A stretch of 64,000 nt of DNA from CAZPBN01 sp964584935 (GTDB lineage Bacteria > Acidobacteriota > Aminicenantia > Aminicenantales > Aminicenantaceae): the NCBI GenBank assembly GCA_964584935.1, contig CAZPBN010000007.1, positions 62,001 to 126,000 of the forward strand. Reading direction: 5' to 3'. The position numbers and the translations under genes are program-made. The notes beneath the pieces are model-generated. The model was not told where the DNA came from. It ran no database searches and saw only the letters and a program-made list of their open reading frames with translations. This document shows positions 7,485-16,720 of the stretch, piece by piece. Each line of letters begins with the position of its first letter. Positions within the stretch are counted from its first letter, which is position 1.

Positions 7485-8379
7485 CTTTTTCTTCCACTTT
7501 TTCAATAAAAATAGCGTTTAATGTCGGCTCTTTAATTTCGAATTTATTAATATCAATTCGCCCTGCAATCTTTTTCAACAAATCTTGAGGACCCTTTTTT
7601 TCTTTAAGTTTGATCTCCATAGATTTTCCATAGTCGTCTATTGTTTCAATTTCAGGCAGACTTCTTATATAACTTCCGTTCCCATCATAATCAAGAATGA
7701 TTGAGTTTTTTCCGTACTGCTTCTTTATAAAATCCAATTCTCCTTCTATAACTGATTCCGCCTTATTGATGAGGCATATATTGTCACAAATCATTTCCAC
7801 CTGTTCCATCCGGTGAGTCGAAAATATGATACTCCGCCCTTCATGTTTCATTTCCAACATAATATCCTTTAATAATTTTGTGTTTACAGGGTCCAAACCG
7901 GCAAAGGGTTCATCAAGTATAATCAGTTCAGGTTGATGAATAATTGTGGCTATAAACTGAAGTTTTTGCTGCATTCCTTTGGAAAGCTCCTCTACTTTTT
8001 TTGTTTTCCAATCGGACAGAGAAAACCGATCCAACCACATGTATATTTTTTCTTTGGCTTCTCCTCTTTTCAATCCCTTTATTTCAGCAATAAACACAAG
8101 CAACTCTTCAACCTTCATTTTGGGATAGAGCCCTCTCTCTTCAGGAAGATAGCCGACTTTTTCTTTTGTTTGTTCATCCATCTTATGATTCAGGATTTCA
8201 ATGGTTCCTTGATCAGGCATGATGATGTTCATGATCATCCTGATTGTGGTTGTTTTGCCGGCTCCATTTGGTCCTAAAAGCCCATAAATCATACCTTCAG
8301 AAATGCTAAAAGACAGATTTTTCACTGCCACAAAATTCCCATATTTCTTAGAAATATTTTCAACTTTAAGTACACTCAT
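7459..8379 (-). CDS. ABC exporter ATPase (NatA-like)
   Basis: About 306 residues. Walker A GPNGAGKTTT, signature LSKGMQQ, Walker B LIILDEP and the H-loop FSTHR are all intact. After the nucleotide-binding domain comes the C-terminal domain of about 90 residues found in NatA/YhaQ-type ATPases. The chosen start (MSVLKVENISKKYG) has GAGG nine bases upstream. A longer frame begins at 8454 but its extra residues are hydrophobic and not part of the family. First gene of a two-gene operon with the permease, divergent from sppA. Confidence 0.88.
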   Translation of the reverse strand: MSVLKVENISKKYGNFVAVKNLSFSISEGMIYGLLGPNGAGKTTTIRMIMNIIMPDQGTIEILNHKMDEQTKEKVGYLPEERGLYPKMKVEELLVFIAEIKGLKRGEAKEKIYMWLDRFSLSDWKTKKVEELSKGMQQKLQFIATIIHQPELIILDEPFAGLDPVNTKLLKDIMLEMKHEGRSIIFSTHRMEQVEMICDNICLINKAESVIEGELDFIKKQYGKNSIILDYDGNGSYIRSLPEIETIDDYGKSMEIKLKEKKGPQDLLKKIAGRIDINKFEIKEPTLNAIFIEKVEEKDEKNMDSY

Positions 8380-8535
8380 TCTCTCAACCTCTTTATTTAA
8401 TATAAATCTTACTTCACTGCACAAATAAATAAGTAATATACTAAAGAAACACAAATATTTCCAGAGCTATATACAATCATTCGGCTTTTTGATATATTTT
8501 GTTCTATTGCCATTTCTTTTAATTAAGGAGTTAAA

Positions 8536-10248
8536 ATGAAAAAAAGGTCGTACGTCTTTATTATACTTTTATTCTTTTTCTTTTTAATCATAGCTACATT
8601 TCTATCATTTTTATATTTTTCCTTTGCCAAACCTCCATCAGTCAAAGAAAATTCCTACCTTGAATTGAATCTCTCGGGTAAAATCCAAGAAATAACCCAA
8701 CCCGACTTCTTGCAATTTTTCATTTCAGGAACAAAAGCTCTTTCCATGCACGATATATGGATGAATTTTCACAAAGCAAAAAAGGACTCTCGAATAAAAG
8801 GCATTGTGATCAATCTTGGCTATCTTGTCTGTGACTGGGGCAAAATAAACGAAATCAGAGAATCCATTCTGGATTTCAGAAAATCCGGAAAAAAAGTATA
8901 CGCTTATATCGGAGAAGCTCTTGATTTTGATAAAGAATATTTCCTGGCAACGGCTTGCGACCAGATTGTTCTGCATCCCCTGGGGTGGCTCGGAATCAAC
9001 GGTATTGGAGGCAATATTCCTTTCTTTAAAAAAACTCTGGATAAGCTCGGAATTGAAGCAGAATTTGAACATGTGGAAGAATACAAAACAGCATATAATA
9101 TGTTCACAGAAAAAGGATTCACTCCTGCTCACGAAGAAATGATGAAATCCCTCTATGGAAACATCTATGCGACTTACGTGAATACAATAGCTGAATCCAG
9201 AAACAAAGCGGAAACAGAAATCAAATCATTGATAGACCATGGCTTTTTCCAAGGAGAAAAAGCCCTTGAAGCAGGACTTGTGGATAAAGTTCTGTATAAA
9301 GACCAATTCGAGGATCTCATTAAGGAAGAATCGGATAAAACATCAAAAATCACGCATGAAAATTACAAAGAAGTTCGGTATTCAGCATCCGGCTTTCACA
9401 AAGGGGAACAAATTGCTCTTATTTATGCCATGGGGCCCATCCACTGTGGGGAAAATTCTTACCAGACTATAGGCAGCTCTACTTATTCCACTATAATTAA
9501 AAAAGCCAGAAAAGATAAATCTATAAAAGCAATTATTTTAAGAGTCAACAGTCCGGGTGGTTCGGCAATGGCGTCTGATGTCATTTGGAGGCAAATGATC
9601 CTGGCAAAAAAGGACAAACCAGTGATTGTTTCTATGTCCGATATGGCCGGCTCAGGAGGATACTGGATATCGATGTGCGCTCATAAAATTGTTGCTCACC
9701 CTCAGACTCTCACCGGTTCCATAGGGGTACTTTCAGGAAAATTTAACTTGGAAAAGCTCTACCAAAAAATCGGAGTTACTTCAGAAAAAGTAATTTATGG
9801 AAAAAGAGCTGATATTTTCTCTTCCTTCAGAGGATTCACCAATGAAGAAAAAAATCTCATAAAAAATGAAATTCTCTGGATTTACGATAGATTCATAACA
9901 AAAGTGGCAGAAAGCCGGAATATGACCAAAGACAACGTCGATAAAATCGGTAAAGGACGGGTCTGGACCGGGGCTCAAGCCAAAAAAATTGGACTCATAG
10001 ACGAAACCGGAGGTCTTTTAACAGCCATAAAACTGGCTAAACAGCAAGCAGATATCCCTGAGAAGGAAAGCATTCAACTCGTTGTGTGGCCTAAAAAAGT
10101 ATCTTTTCTTCAAACTCTTTTAGGTAAAGGACAAACGTTATTATCAGGAAAGACAAACTCCAAAATTGAGAAAACAATCCGGGTCTTCAAACTCCTTGAA
10201 CAAAATAGAATGTGGGCTCTTATGCCATTGGGAATAATTTCACAATAA
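8536..10248 (+). CDS. sppA: Signal peptide peptidase SppA, 67-kDa type
   Basis: 570 residues with a single N-terminal membrane anchor (residues 5-30), then two tandem ClpP/crotonase-like S49 domains, the long SppA form. The catalytic lysine is expected in the first half and the nucleophile serine in DMAGSGGYWIS in the second. VNSPGGSAMAS precedes it. It acts at the periplasmic face of the inner membrane, degrading cleaved signal peptides. AAGGAG sits seven bases before the ATG. Monocistronic, followed by a hairpin shared with the convergent protease gene. Confidence 0.92.
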   Translation: MKKRSYVFIILLFFFFLIIATFLSFLYFSFAKPPSVKENSYLELNLSGKIQEITQPDFLQFFISGTKALSMHDIWMNFHKAKKDSRIKGIVINLGYLVCDWGKINEIRESILDFRKSGKKVYAYIGEALDFDKEYFLATACDQIVLHPLGWLGINGIGGNIPFFKKTLDKLGIEAEFEHVEEYKTAYNMFTEKGFTPAHEEMMKSLYGNIYATYVNTIAESRNKAETEIKSLIDHGFFQGEKALEAGLVDKVLYKDQFEDLIKEESDKTSKITHENYKEVRYSASGFHKGEQIALIYAMGPIHCGENSYQTIGSSTYSTIIKKARKDKSIKAIILRVNSPGGSAMASDVIWRQMILAKKDKPVIVSMSDMAGSGGYWISMCAHKIVAHPQTLTGSIGVLSGKFNLEKLYQKIGVTSEKVIYGKRADIFSSFRGFTNEEKNLIKNEILWIYDRFITKVAESRNMTKDNVDKIGKGRVWTGAQAKKIGLIDETGGLLTAIKLAKQQADIPEKESIQLVVWPKKVSFLQTLLGKGQTLLSGKTNSKIEKTIRVFKLLEQNRMWALMPLGIISQ

Positions 10249-10326
10249 AATATTCTCAATATCAGAACTCAAAACCTAAACTTCTCGTCAAAATGAGACT
10301 CAAGTTTTTTTAATTGTTAGTTAAAG

Positions 10327-10349
10327 GGGCCCGATACGGAATCGGGCCC
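10327..10349. terminator. GC-rich hairpin between convergent genes
   Basis: GGGCCCGAT at 10327-10335 and ATCGGGCCC at 10341-10349 form a perfect 9-bp stem with the 5-nt loop ACGGA. It lies between convergent sppA and the subtilase gene. Neither side has a strong T-tract, so it may act as a bidirectional transcription block or an mRNA 3'-end protector. Confidence 0.55.
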
Positions 10350-10476
10350 TCTATAGACATTTCTCAGGACTATATAGATTAACTTATTTTTAACTCACTT
10401 CTCAGCAACAACTTTGTTCAAACGGATTAGAGATCTCCTTTCTCTTAAGGAACCCTAACCTGAAAAAAGACTGAAT

Positions 10477-12138
10477 CTACTTTTTTATTTTCAGCCTTCC
10501 CCAGCCGAATTTGTTATCTTTACCGCTCACACCCAGATCTTTTGCCTTTCCATAAAGAATATCCTCTATCTGGTCCAGACTATAGGGAGTTTTTCCATAT
10601 AACAGGGCAATGGCTCCGGCAACATGAGGGGTTGCTGCTGAGGTCCCATAGAAACTTTTTGTTCCATAAGTCCAGGTTGAAACTCCAGCAGGAGCGCATA
10701 ACTCAGGCTTAACTTTATTATCTGAGGTTGGGCCTCTTGAACTGTAATCATGGTAGGAATCATTAGACCAGTCAACCGCTCCAACCGCAATGGCAGACTC
10801 GGAATCGGCTGGAATGGTCAGACTCCCCAGTGCTTTATCATATTGGATAGGATACACATTGTTTCTGGTGAAGATTTCCAGCTTGCAGTTTTTGGTGGCG
10901 CTGTATTTCAAGATGGCAACATGCCAGGTGCATGAAGAAGTGCAATACCAGCCGCCAATATATTCCGTTGGCCACTGGGATCCTGTCTGATTGTTGATTG
11001 ACTTATCTACATAATAAAGAGAGCCTCCTCCCCACTGGACATAAAGATAAAGGTCATAATCCTGGTTTGAACCACTGTAAGTGCTGCCGTTCCAATTCCC
11101 CCAGTCATTCCAGTTCATATAAACATAAATAGGATAGTATGCAGGCTGATTAATATTGATTGTTTCATCCCCACCACTGAAATTATGCCATTTATCACCA
11201 TCCGTGGTATTATAAATTCCTTCCCAGTGATCTTCTGCTGAATTGCCGGCTGCAGACACCCATTTGGTGGTGCCATTGGCAATTTCCTTGACATCCTCAC
11301 AAACAGGTCCTGTTCCGTCTCCAGCACCGGCATTATACCAGCCCATTGAATAAGAAACCACATCCACATCTTGACCTTTCAACCAGTCGATGGCGTTGTG
11401 ATGCTGGGTCAGGGTTGCAAAATTAACCAGCAGAAGATTGGCATCTGGAGCCATATCATGAACAATTTCAGCACATGCGGTACCGTGTTTGCTTGCATAA
11501 AGGTTTCCGCTAAAAGTATTGGTGTCCACACTGGAAGGGAGCTCTGTACCCAGCAATGAATTATAATTTTTAAATCCTGCATCCAGCACACAGACCTTCA
11601 CAGAATCGGTTGAACGGTAAGAATTCATAGAGTGCCATAGATTGGCACCTGTTTTTGACACTCCTTCACTCTTATAAACCAGTGGAATAGGTCTTATGGG
11701 AAGCCGCACGTATTTCACCATTTTCAAATCAGCCAATGCCGTTAAAGCAGATACAGGAGAAAGAGTCTGAACCAAGTTCCGGGCTGACGTTTGGACAATT
11801 CCTCCTAAACTCTCTACTTTTTGCTCCACAATTCGGACTGCCGATTGAATATTGCTTTCATGATTAGGAGCTGTTTCAAAAACAACCTGAACCAAATCCC
11901 CTTCCATATGAATTTCTCTTTTTTGTGCAAACTCCTTGGCTTTTTCTATTCCCTCATAATAATAAGTTTTAAACAAACGATGCACATAGGACTCCATCTT
12001 GGGATGGATGTCTTTTTTACCATCAATCGGAGCTAGATTTTGACTGTTTGCTATAGAAGGTGAAATAAAAAACACCAAGGTTACCAAAGCAAGCCCTATG
12101 CATATGTCTTTCTTTGATTTAATAATAGTTCTTATCAC
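10477..12138 (-). CDS. Secreted subtilisin-like serine protease (S8) with an inserted beta domain
   Basis: 553 residues. An N-terminal hydrophobic signal (14-31), a pro-region to about 160, then the subtilase domain with D186 (VLDAG), H218 (KHGTA), oxyanion N299 (AAGNS) and S500 (YGTSAATPH). N299 and S500 are about 200 residues apart instead of about 65, owing to an insert rich in Tyr, Trp and Gly (roughly 305-435) that resembles a PPC/jelly-roll domain (DYDLYLYVQWGG). There is no C-terminal sorting tail. Starts at GTG with AAGGAGGG upstream. The outer-membrane protein gene ends 17 bp upstream, so they probably share a transcript. Confidence 0.88.
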   Translation of the reverse strand: MIRTIIKSKKDICIGLALVTLVFFISPSIANSQNLAPIDGKKDIHPKMESYVHRLFKTYYYEGIEKAKEFAQKREIHMEGDLVQVVFETAPNHESNIQSAVRIVEQKVESLGGIVQTSARNLVQTLSPVSALTALADLKMVKYVRLPIRPIPLVYKSEGVSKTGANLWHSMNSYRSTDSVKVCVLDAGFKNYNSLLGTELPSSVDTNTFSGNLYASKHGTACAEIVHDMAPDANLLLVNFATLTQHHNAIDWLKGQDVDVVSYSMGWYNAGAGDGTGPVCEDVKEIANGTTKWVSAAGNSAEDHWEGIYNTTDGDKWHNFSGGDETININQPAYYPIYVYMNWNDWGNWNGSTYSGSNQDYDLYLYVQWGGGSLYYVDKSINNQTGSQWPTEYIGGWYCTSSCTWHVAILKYSATKNCKLEIFTRNNVYPIQYDKALGSLTIPADSESAIAVGAVDWSNDSYHDYSSRGPTSDNKVKPELCAPAGVSTWTYGTKSFYGTSAATPHVAGAIALLYGKTPYSLDQIEDILYGKAKDLGVSGKDNKFGWGRLKIKK

Positions 12139-12155
12139 TTATCCCTCCTTTTATT

Positions 12156-13139
12156 TTAAAAGCAGAATTTTAGGCCTGCTGTAAAAATCATAGAATCCAA
12201 ATTAAGATCACTCAGGGTTCCACTAACTTCTGTACTTGTGGCTTGATCCGTTAATTTCCATGAACCTTCCATTGAAGCAATACAATACTTGAAATCAAGA
12301 TTCAAACCTATATTGGGTGAAAAGAAAACATCAACACCCGCTCCAAAATGGAATCCAATTGAATTATCAACATTTTCTACTATATCAAATCCCAGGCTGT
12401 CCCAATTGTTGACAATCTCTTCATTAAGAGTGAAACTGTTTAAAAAATAACCGGCTCCTCCTGAGACATAAGGAACTATTTTTTCTCCCACTGGAAATCG
12501 TCCTTGAATGCTCAATTGAATCGGTATAGAGGAAAGACTTCCCTGACTCAATCCTGATACATCCCCTTCAACATCGCTCTGGAACATCATTCCGCTGACT
12601 TCGACAGCAACATATTCCATGATGGAAAAAGTAAAACTGGCTCCATAAGTGATTCCTCCGCTGTATTTTGCTTCTGAAAGCATGGCATACCCGCCTTTAA
12701 TTCCAAAACACATTTTTGGTAGCGATTTTTTATGTCTTGGTGGAGGATATTGAGTTTGCCTTTCCGGTGGGGGGGGTGGAGGCGAAACATTTGTCTTTTC
12801 TTCTCTTTTAACCTCAACTGGTTCCTCTACTGGTTCTGATATTCTTTCCTGCTCTGCCCCGATTTCTTCAACAACACTGTTATGTATATAACCTGATAAA
12901 ACAAATCCATTTTCATCCGGAGGTAAAGAGATGAGATACCAATCTCCTGTTTTTTTCTTCACTTTAAATACAGTTCCTGAAGAAACTTGACCTATAGTCT
13001 GGCTTGATAAATTTGCTTTAAGCCTTACATTTGCATTATCCACAGCTACTCTGATTTTTAAAACATCAGCAAAGCCAACGGATGAAAAAACGAGCAGCAT
13101 AAACACAATAAATATTGGAATTATTTTTTTTACATTCAC
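12156..13139 (-). CDS. SH3-domain outer-membrane beta-barrel protein
   Basis: 327 residues: signal peptide (1-24), a bacterial SH3 domain (28-90, with ANVRLKANLSSQTIGQV), a Pro/Glu-rich linker with a run of six prolines (about 95-135), then a barrel of the OmpA/OprF-like small type ending in ...FTAGLKFCF with a terminal Phe, the BAM recognition signal. The SH3 part probably contacts peptidoglycan and tethers the envelope layers. GTG start with AAGGAGG. Leads an operon with the secreted protease. Confidence 0.75.
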   Translation of the reverse strand: MNVKKIIPIFIVFMLLVFSSVGFADVLKIRVAVDNANVRLKANLSSQTIGQVSSGTVFKVKKKTGDWYLISLPPDENGFVLSGYIHNSVVEEIGAEQERISEPVEEPVEVKREEKTNVSPPPPPPERQTQYPPPRHKKSLPKMCFGIKGGYAMLSEAKYSGGITYGASFTFSIMEYVAVEVSGMMFQSDVEGDVSGLSQGSLSSIPIQLSIQGRFPVGEKIVPYVSGGAGYFLNSFTLNEEIVNNWDSLGFDIVENVDNSIGFHFGAGVDVFFSPNIGLNLDFKYCIASMEGSWKLTDQATSTEVSGTLSDLNLDSMIFTAGLKFCF

Positions 13140-13329
13140 ATTTCCCTCCTTATTTTATTCTATTTTAATGGGATTAACATAAATAAAAAAGCTATCTCAT
13201 ATTCACCCCCTTTTTTGTTTCAATTCTTTCTGGATTCGGAAACTTGTTCATAGAACTTCTTTCATTCTATAAATAAAAGATTTATAATTTCCCACTACTT
13301 TTAATTTAAATGCTTATTTTTGAATTTAA

Positions 13330-13356
13330 TTTATATAAAAAAAATATAAATGTCAA
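13330..13356 (-). promoter_or_regulatory. Candidate promoter for the barrel/protease operon
   Basis: Minus strand TTGACA (13356-13351), 15-bp spacer with a run of eight T, and TATAAA (13335-13330). A TAAATT two bases on gives 17-bp spacing. It would leave a leader of about 185 nt before the GTG at 13139. The rest of the 312-bp gap 13140-13451 is very AT-rich and carries no gene. Confidence 0.4.
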
Positions 13357-13421
13357 TATATTTAAAAAATTATTCCATTTTTTCACCCAGGTCTACCAGA
13401 AACTTGACGATTCATATTTTT

Positions 13422-13443
13422 CGTCTGACGTCTTACTTCTTAC
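13422..13443. repeat. Copy A of a short dispersed intergenic repeat
   Basis: CGTCTGACGTCTTAC followed by TTCTTAC. Related to copies at 38674-38699 (opposite orientation) and 61152-61177. The flanking ACGATTCAT also occurs beside the third copy. Confidence 0.4.
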
Positions 13444-13451
13444 AATTTTTA

Positions 13452-16385
13452 CTAGTATGCATAAGAGGAGGGGCATATCGTTTTAAACTCACACAAATGA
13501 CAATTATGCCAATTGGGTTTTGCCCTGAAATCTTGACTTCTTATTCCTTTCTCTGTCTCTCTTATGGATTCCTCAGCTTCTTTCAGGTCCTTGTTTTGTT
13601 TTTTACTGTGACCAATAATACCTGATTCTAAAAAATAAAGTTGAGTCTCATGCAATGGTTCGTCCTGGGTTTTCACAAAGGAAAGCGCATACAGATTCAT
13701 TTGAAGGCTGTTTTTAGCCTTGTCATCAGCTGTCTTTTGGTCTTTAACTTCTGTTGCTTTGTAGTCAATAATAAGGATTCCTTTTTTAGTTTGTTCAATC
13801 CTATCCCAACGTCCAGTAAATCTGACATTTCCCTGATACCATTTAAAACTTTGTTCAATATACAAAGGTGAACGGTCTGATTTTTCTTCTTTGCGGTAAA
13901 ACATACGAAGGGCTTTTTCACCGGAATTTTTTCTCATTTCTTCGTGTTCTCTGCTTAGAAACCCCGCATTAATCCACATATCCCTATACTTACTCAGAAA
14001 TTCCTCCTCACTGATCTTTTTTCCTTTCATCTTATTCATTAAATAAAAATAGATAGCATTATGGAGCACTCTTCCAAAAACAATATTGTGGCTTGGAGGA
14101 ACTTGAATTTTCATTTTGTGCTTGAATTTGTATTTCATCGGACAGGTTAAATAATTCTCAACCTGAAAATAACTTAAAGATAAAACAGCTTTGCCTTCTT
14201 CAATAGAATAATCCCGGCGGGGGATATTCTCAGCGCTGTATCTCTTGATTTCCTCTGCGTCTGACTTCTGTATGACTTCATCAGGAACCTTAGTAAGATC
14301 CAAAGCTTCAAGAATAAAAGGGCTGACTTTTTTCAATCTTTTCAAACCGTAATCCTTTGCCCAGGTAAAATAGAGCAGCTTTTTTGCTCTTGTCATTCCC
14401 ACATAAAAAAGCCTTCGTTCTTCCTGAAGATAATTTTCTTTCTGAGGAAGTTCTTCCTTCATGATCTCTATAGGGATAGCAATTTTTTCCTTTATGTTTC
14501 GTCCAGGGAACCTATCCTTAATAAGACTAACCATAAAGACAACAGAAAATTCCAGTCCTTTTGCTTTGTGGACAGTTAAGACATTCACAGCATCCTGTTC
14601 CAGCTCAGCTTCAGCTGAAGCCGGATTATCACCTACCTGCTGGAGAAGTTCAAGATGCTGGGAAAACGAATATATGGAATCATCTTCAACCAGCTCTGAA
14701 AAATTTTTTACCTTATCAAAAAATATTCTTATATTCTTGATTTTCACTTCAGCCTCTAAGTCCTGCTCTTCGATAAGACTTTTTAAAAAGCCTGACTTTT
14801 CGAGAAAAGCATAAATCACTCTTCCGGCATTCTGAGAAGCAGCAAACTTAATAAAATAAAGGAGATCACTGTATATCTTCCCAATCTTCTCTTTAGATAA
14901 TGAAGATATCTCTAAGGTGCTTTTCTTTTCATAAATTTCTTTAAACAACTTGTGTAAGGGTATATTCTTTTTTTGGGCATAGTTTGAAACTATGGTTAAA
15001 TCATAAGGATCGACTTTATAGATTTGAGATAAGGCAAGAAAAAAAAGACTTTGGCTGTCATCAAAATCGGCTAAGGCTCTTATAAAGGAAATAAGAATCT
15101 TTACTTCTTCTCTTGAGTATAATCCCCTGCTCCCTGAAAATCTATATGGGATTTCCTTAATATTAAGGGCTTTTAAAAAAGGAATGGCATCCGTATTCCG
15201 GCGGACAAGAATGGCACAATCTGAATATTTGAATCCTCTTTGTCCAAGCTCAGCAATGATTTCTGCAATTCTGTCTGCCTCATGAGAGATTGTATCGAAC
15301 TGAAGCATAAAGATATCTTTTCCAGTCTCTTTTGCTATGGATTTAAGATGTTTTTTTATATCTATTTTATCTGAAAGTTTATACTCAAGGCGATTTGGAT
15401 TGTTTAGTTTAATCAACTTATAGGCAGAATCAAGGATTGCCTGGGTTGATCGATAATTAGTAGTCAGTACAATGGTCTTCGCATCAGGATAATAATCCAT
15501 GAAATTCAAGATGTTGCTCAATGAAGCCCCTCTAAAACGAAAAATGCTCTGATCATCATCTCCCACCACTGTAATATTCTCATGTTTTTCTGCTAAAAAT
15601 TTAAGAAGTTCAAATTGCACATAATTGGTATCCTGAAACTCATCAACTAGGATATATTTGTATTTATCCTGAAGTTTTTGAAGAACAGAAGGTCTTTTTT
15701 TCAAAAGGTCAATGACAAGCATCACCTGATCTTCAAAATCAATCTTCCCTTCTTCTCTAAGCATCTGTTGATATATGGAATAAATGTCAGCCATTTCGCG
15801 ATGTTTTAACGCCACTTCTTCTTCCGCTCCATTAGACGCTTTCACTTCCAGATCTTTTGAATATTCTAAGTACTCTTCCGGCTTAACATCCTCCTGCTTT
15901 AATTTCTTTATATTCCCTAAAATCTCCTGAATATATTTTATAGGTGAACTCAAAGGCCGGAAATACTTCATGGGAAACTTAAAAATATGCTTCCTGAAAA
16001 AAATAGCCTGTTCAACTTCATCAAGCAATTTAAAATCCGGACTTAAACCCAGTTCCAATCCATAATCCCTTAATATTCTCTCTCCAAAAGAATTAAAGGT
16101 GCTGATTTCAACAAAGGAATAACTATAGGGAATCAACACATCGACTCGTTCTTCCATTTCATTCGCCGCTTTTTCAGTGAAAGTAACTGCCAGTATTTCT
16201 TCCGGTTGGGCTAATTTTGATGCCACCAGATAGGCAATTCTGTGAGTGATGACTTTTGTTTTTCCTGTACCAGCTCCAGCTATTATAAGAAGAGGATGTT
16301 GTTTATGAAAGACAGCTGCTTTCTGAGCAGGATTCAGATCTTTTAATAAATTATGCAGACTTTCCTTGGAAGATAAAATTGCCAT
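13452..16385 (-). CDS. UvrD/AddA-type helicase fused to a Fe-S PD-(D/E)XK nuclease
   Basis: 977 residues. SF1A helicase motifs: Walker A AGAGTGKT (36-43), Walker B VDEFQD (247-252), GDDDQS (275-280), TVHKAKGLEF (604-613) and YVGMTRAKK (661-669). From about 735 a RecB-type nuclease follows, with D861 (GRWD), D874/K876 (DYK) and QMNLYA. Its [4Fe-4S] staple is C748 plus C962, C965 and C971 (CHLCEFKTIC), as in AddB, AdnA and Cas4. It should process double-strand breaks for recombination, like AdnAB or AddAB. No second helicase-nuclease subunit is next to it. It ends the pgm-ftsB-helicase operon. Confidence 0.85.
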   Translation of the reverse strand: MAILSSKESLHNLLKDLNPAQKAAVFHKQHPLLIIAGAGTGKTKVITHRIAYLVASKLAQPEEILAVTFTEKAANEMEERVDVLIPYSYSFVEISTFNSFGERILRDYGLELGLSPDFKLLDEVEQAIFFRKHIFKFPMKYFRPLSSPIKYIQEILGNIKKLKQEDVKPEEYLEYSKDLEVKASNGAEEEVALKHREMADIYSIYQQMLREEGKIDFEDQVMLVIDLLKKRPSVLQKLQDKYKYILVDEFQDTNYVQFELLKFLAEKHENITVVGDDDQSIFRFRGASLSNILNFMDYYPDAKTIVLTTNYRSTQAILDSAYKLIKLNNPNRLEYKLSDKIDIKKHLKSIAKETGKDIFMLQFDTISHEADRIAEIIAELGQRGFKYSDCAILVRRNTDAIPFLKALNIKEIPYRFSGSRGLYSREEVKILISFIRALADFDDSQSLFFLALSQIYKVDPYDLTIVSNYAQKKNIPLHKLFKEIYEKKSTLEISSLSKEKIGKIYSDLLYFIKFAASQNAGRVIYAFLEKSGFLKSLIEEQDLEAEVKIKNIRIFFDKVKNFSELVEDDSIYSFSQHLELLQQVGDNPASAEAELEQDAVNVLTVHKAKGLEFSVVFMVSLIKDRFPGRNIKEKIAIPIEIMKEELPQKENYLQEERRLFYVGMTRAKKLLYFTWAKDYGLKRLKKVSPFILEALDLTKVPDEVIQKSDAEEIKRYSAENIPRRDYSIEEGKAVLSLSYFQVENYLTCPMKYKFKHKMKIQVPPSHNIVFGRVLHNAIYFYLMNKMKGKKISEEEFLSKYRDMWINAGFLSREHEEMRKNSGEKALRMFYRKEEKSDRSPLYIEQSFKWYQGNVRFTGRWDRIEQTKKGILIIDYKATEVKDQKTADDKAKNSLQMNLYALSFVKTQDEPLHETQLYFLESGIIGHSKKQNKDLKEAEESIRETEKGIRSQDFRAKPNWHNCHLCEFKTICPSSYAY

Positions 16386-16408
16386 TGTACAAATGAAAAG
16401 ATTTGGAG

Positions 16409-16720
16409 TTATTTATTATCTTTTTTTATAATGACCACTTCGTCCGATTTCATTAGCCATAGGTTTTTCCGGGCTTTCATTTCAACAGCTTTCGGATTTT
16501 TCTCCAGCTCCTCTATCTCAATTTCAAGCTTTGCTTTCTTCTTTTTAAGACTTTCAATTTCACGGGATAGAGTCTTATATCTTTTTCTAGCTTTATAGAT
16601 TTCAATCAAACCCTTCTCCCCGAAAAAAGTGGTGATGATCAATACAAGAAATATGAAAAACAGACTCCCGATAATGATTTTCTTCTTCAAAGAATTTGAT
16701 TTTTTATTGTCTTTATTCAT
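16409..16720 (-). CDS. ftsB: FtsB/DivIC-like septum formation initiator
   Basis: 103 residues: a short basic cytoplasmic tail, one membrane helix (about 14-34), then a charged coiled coil (about 40-80) and a short C-terminal segment beginning NLWLMKSDE. This is the bitopic DivIC/FtsB form that links FtsL and FtsQ in the divisome. Its ATG overlaps the stop of the phosphohexomutase gene by one base. The symbol is given by architecture; DivIC would be an equally fair name. Confidence 0.72.
   Translation of the reverse strand: MNKDNKKSNSLKKKIIIGSLFFIFLVLIITTFFGEKGLIEIYKARKRYKTLSREIESLKKKKAKLEIEIEELEKNPKAVEMKARKNLWLMKSDEVVIIKKDNK

Noticed and set aside
8725..9132. Leftward 135-codon ORF inside sppA
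   Set aside because: Shadow of sppA, Cys/Phe/Ser-rich with no family pattern.
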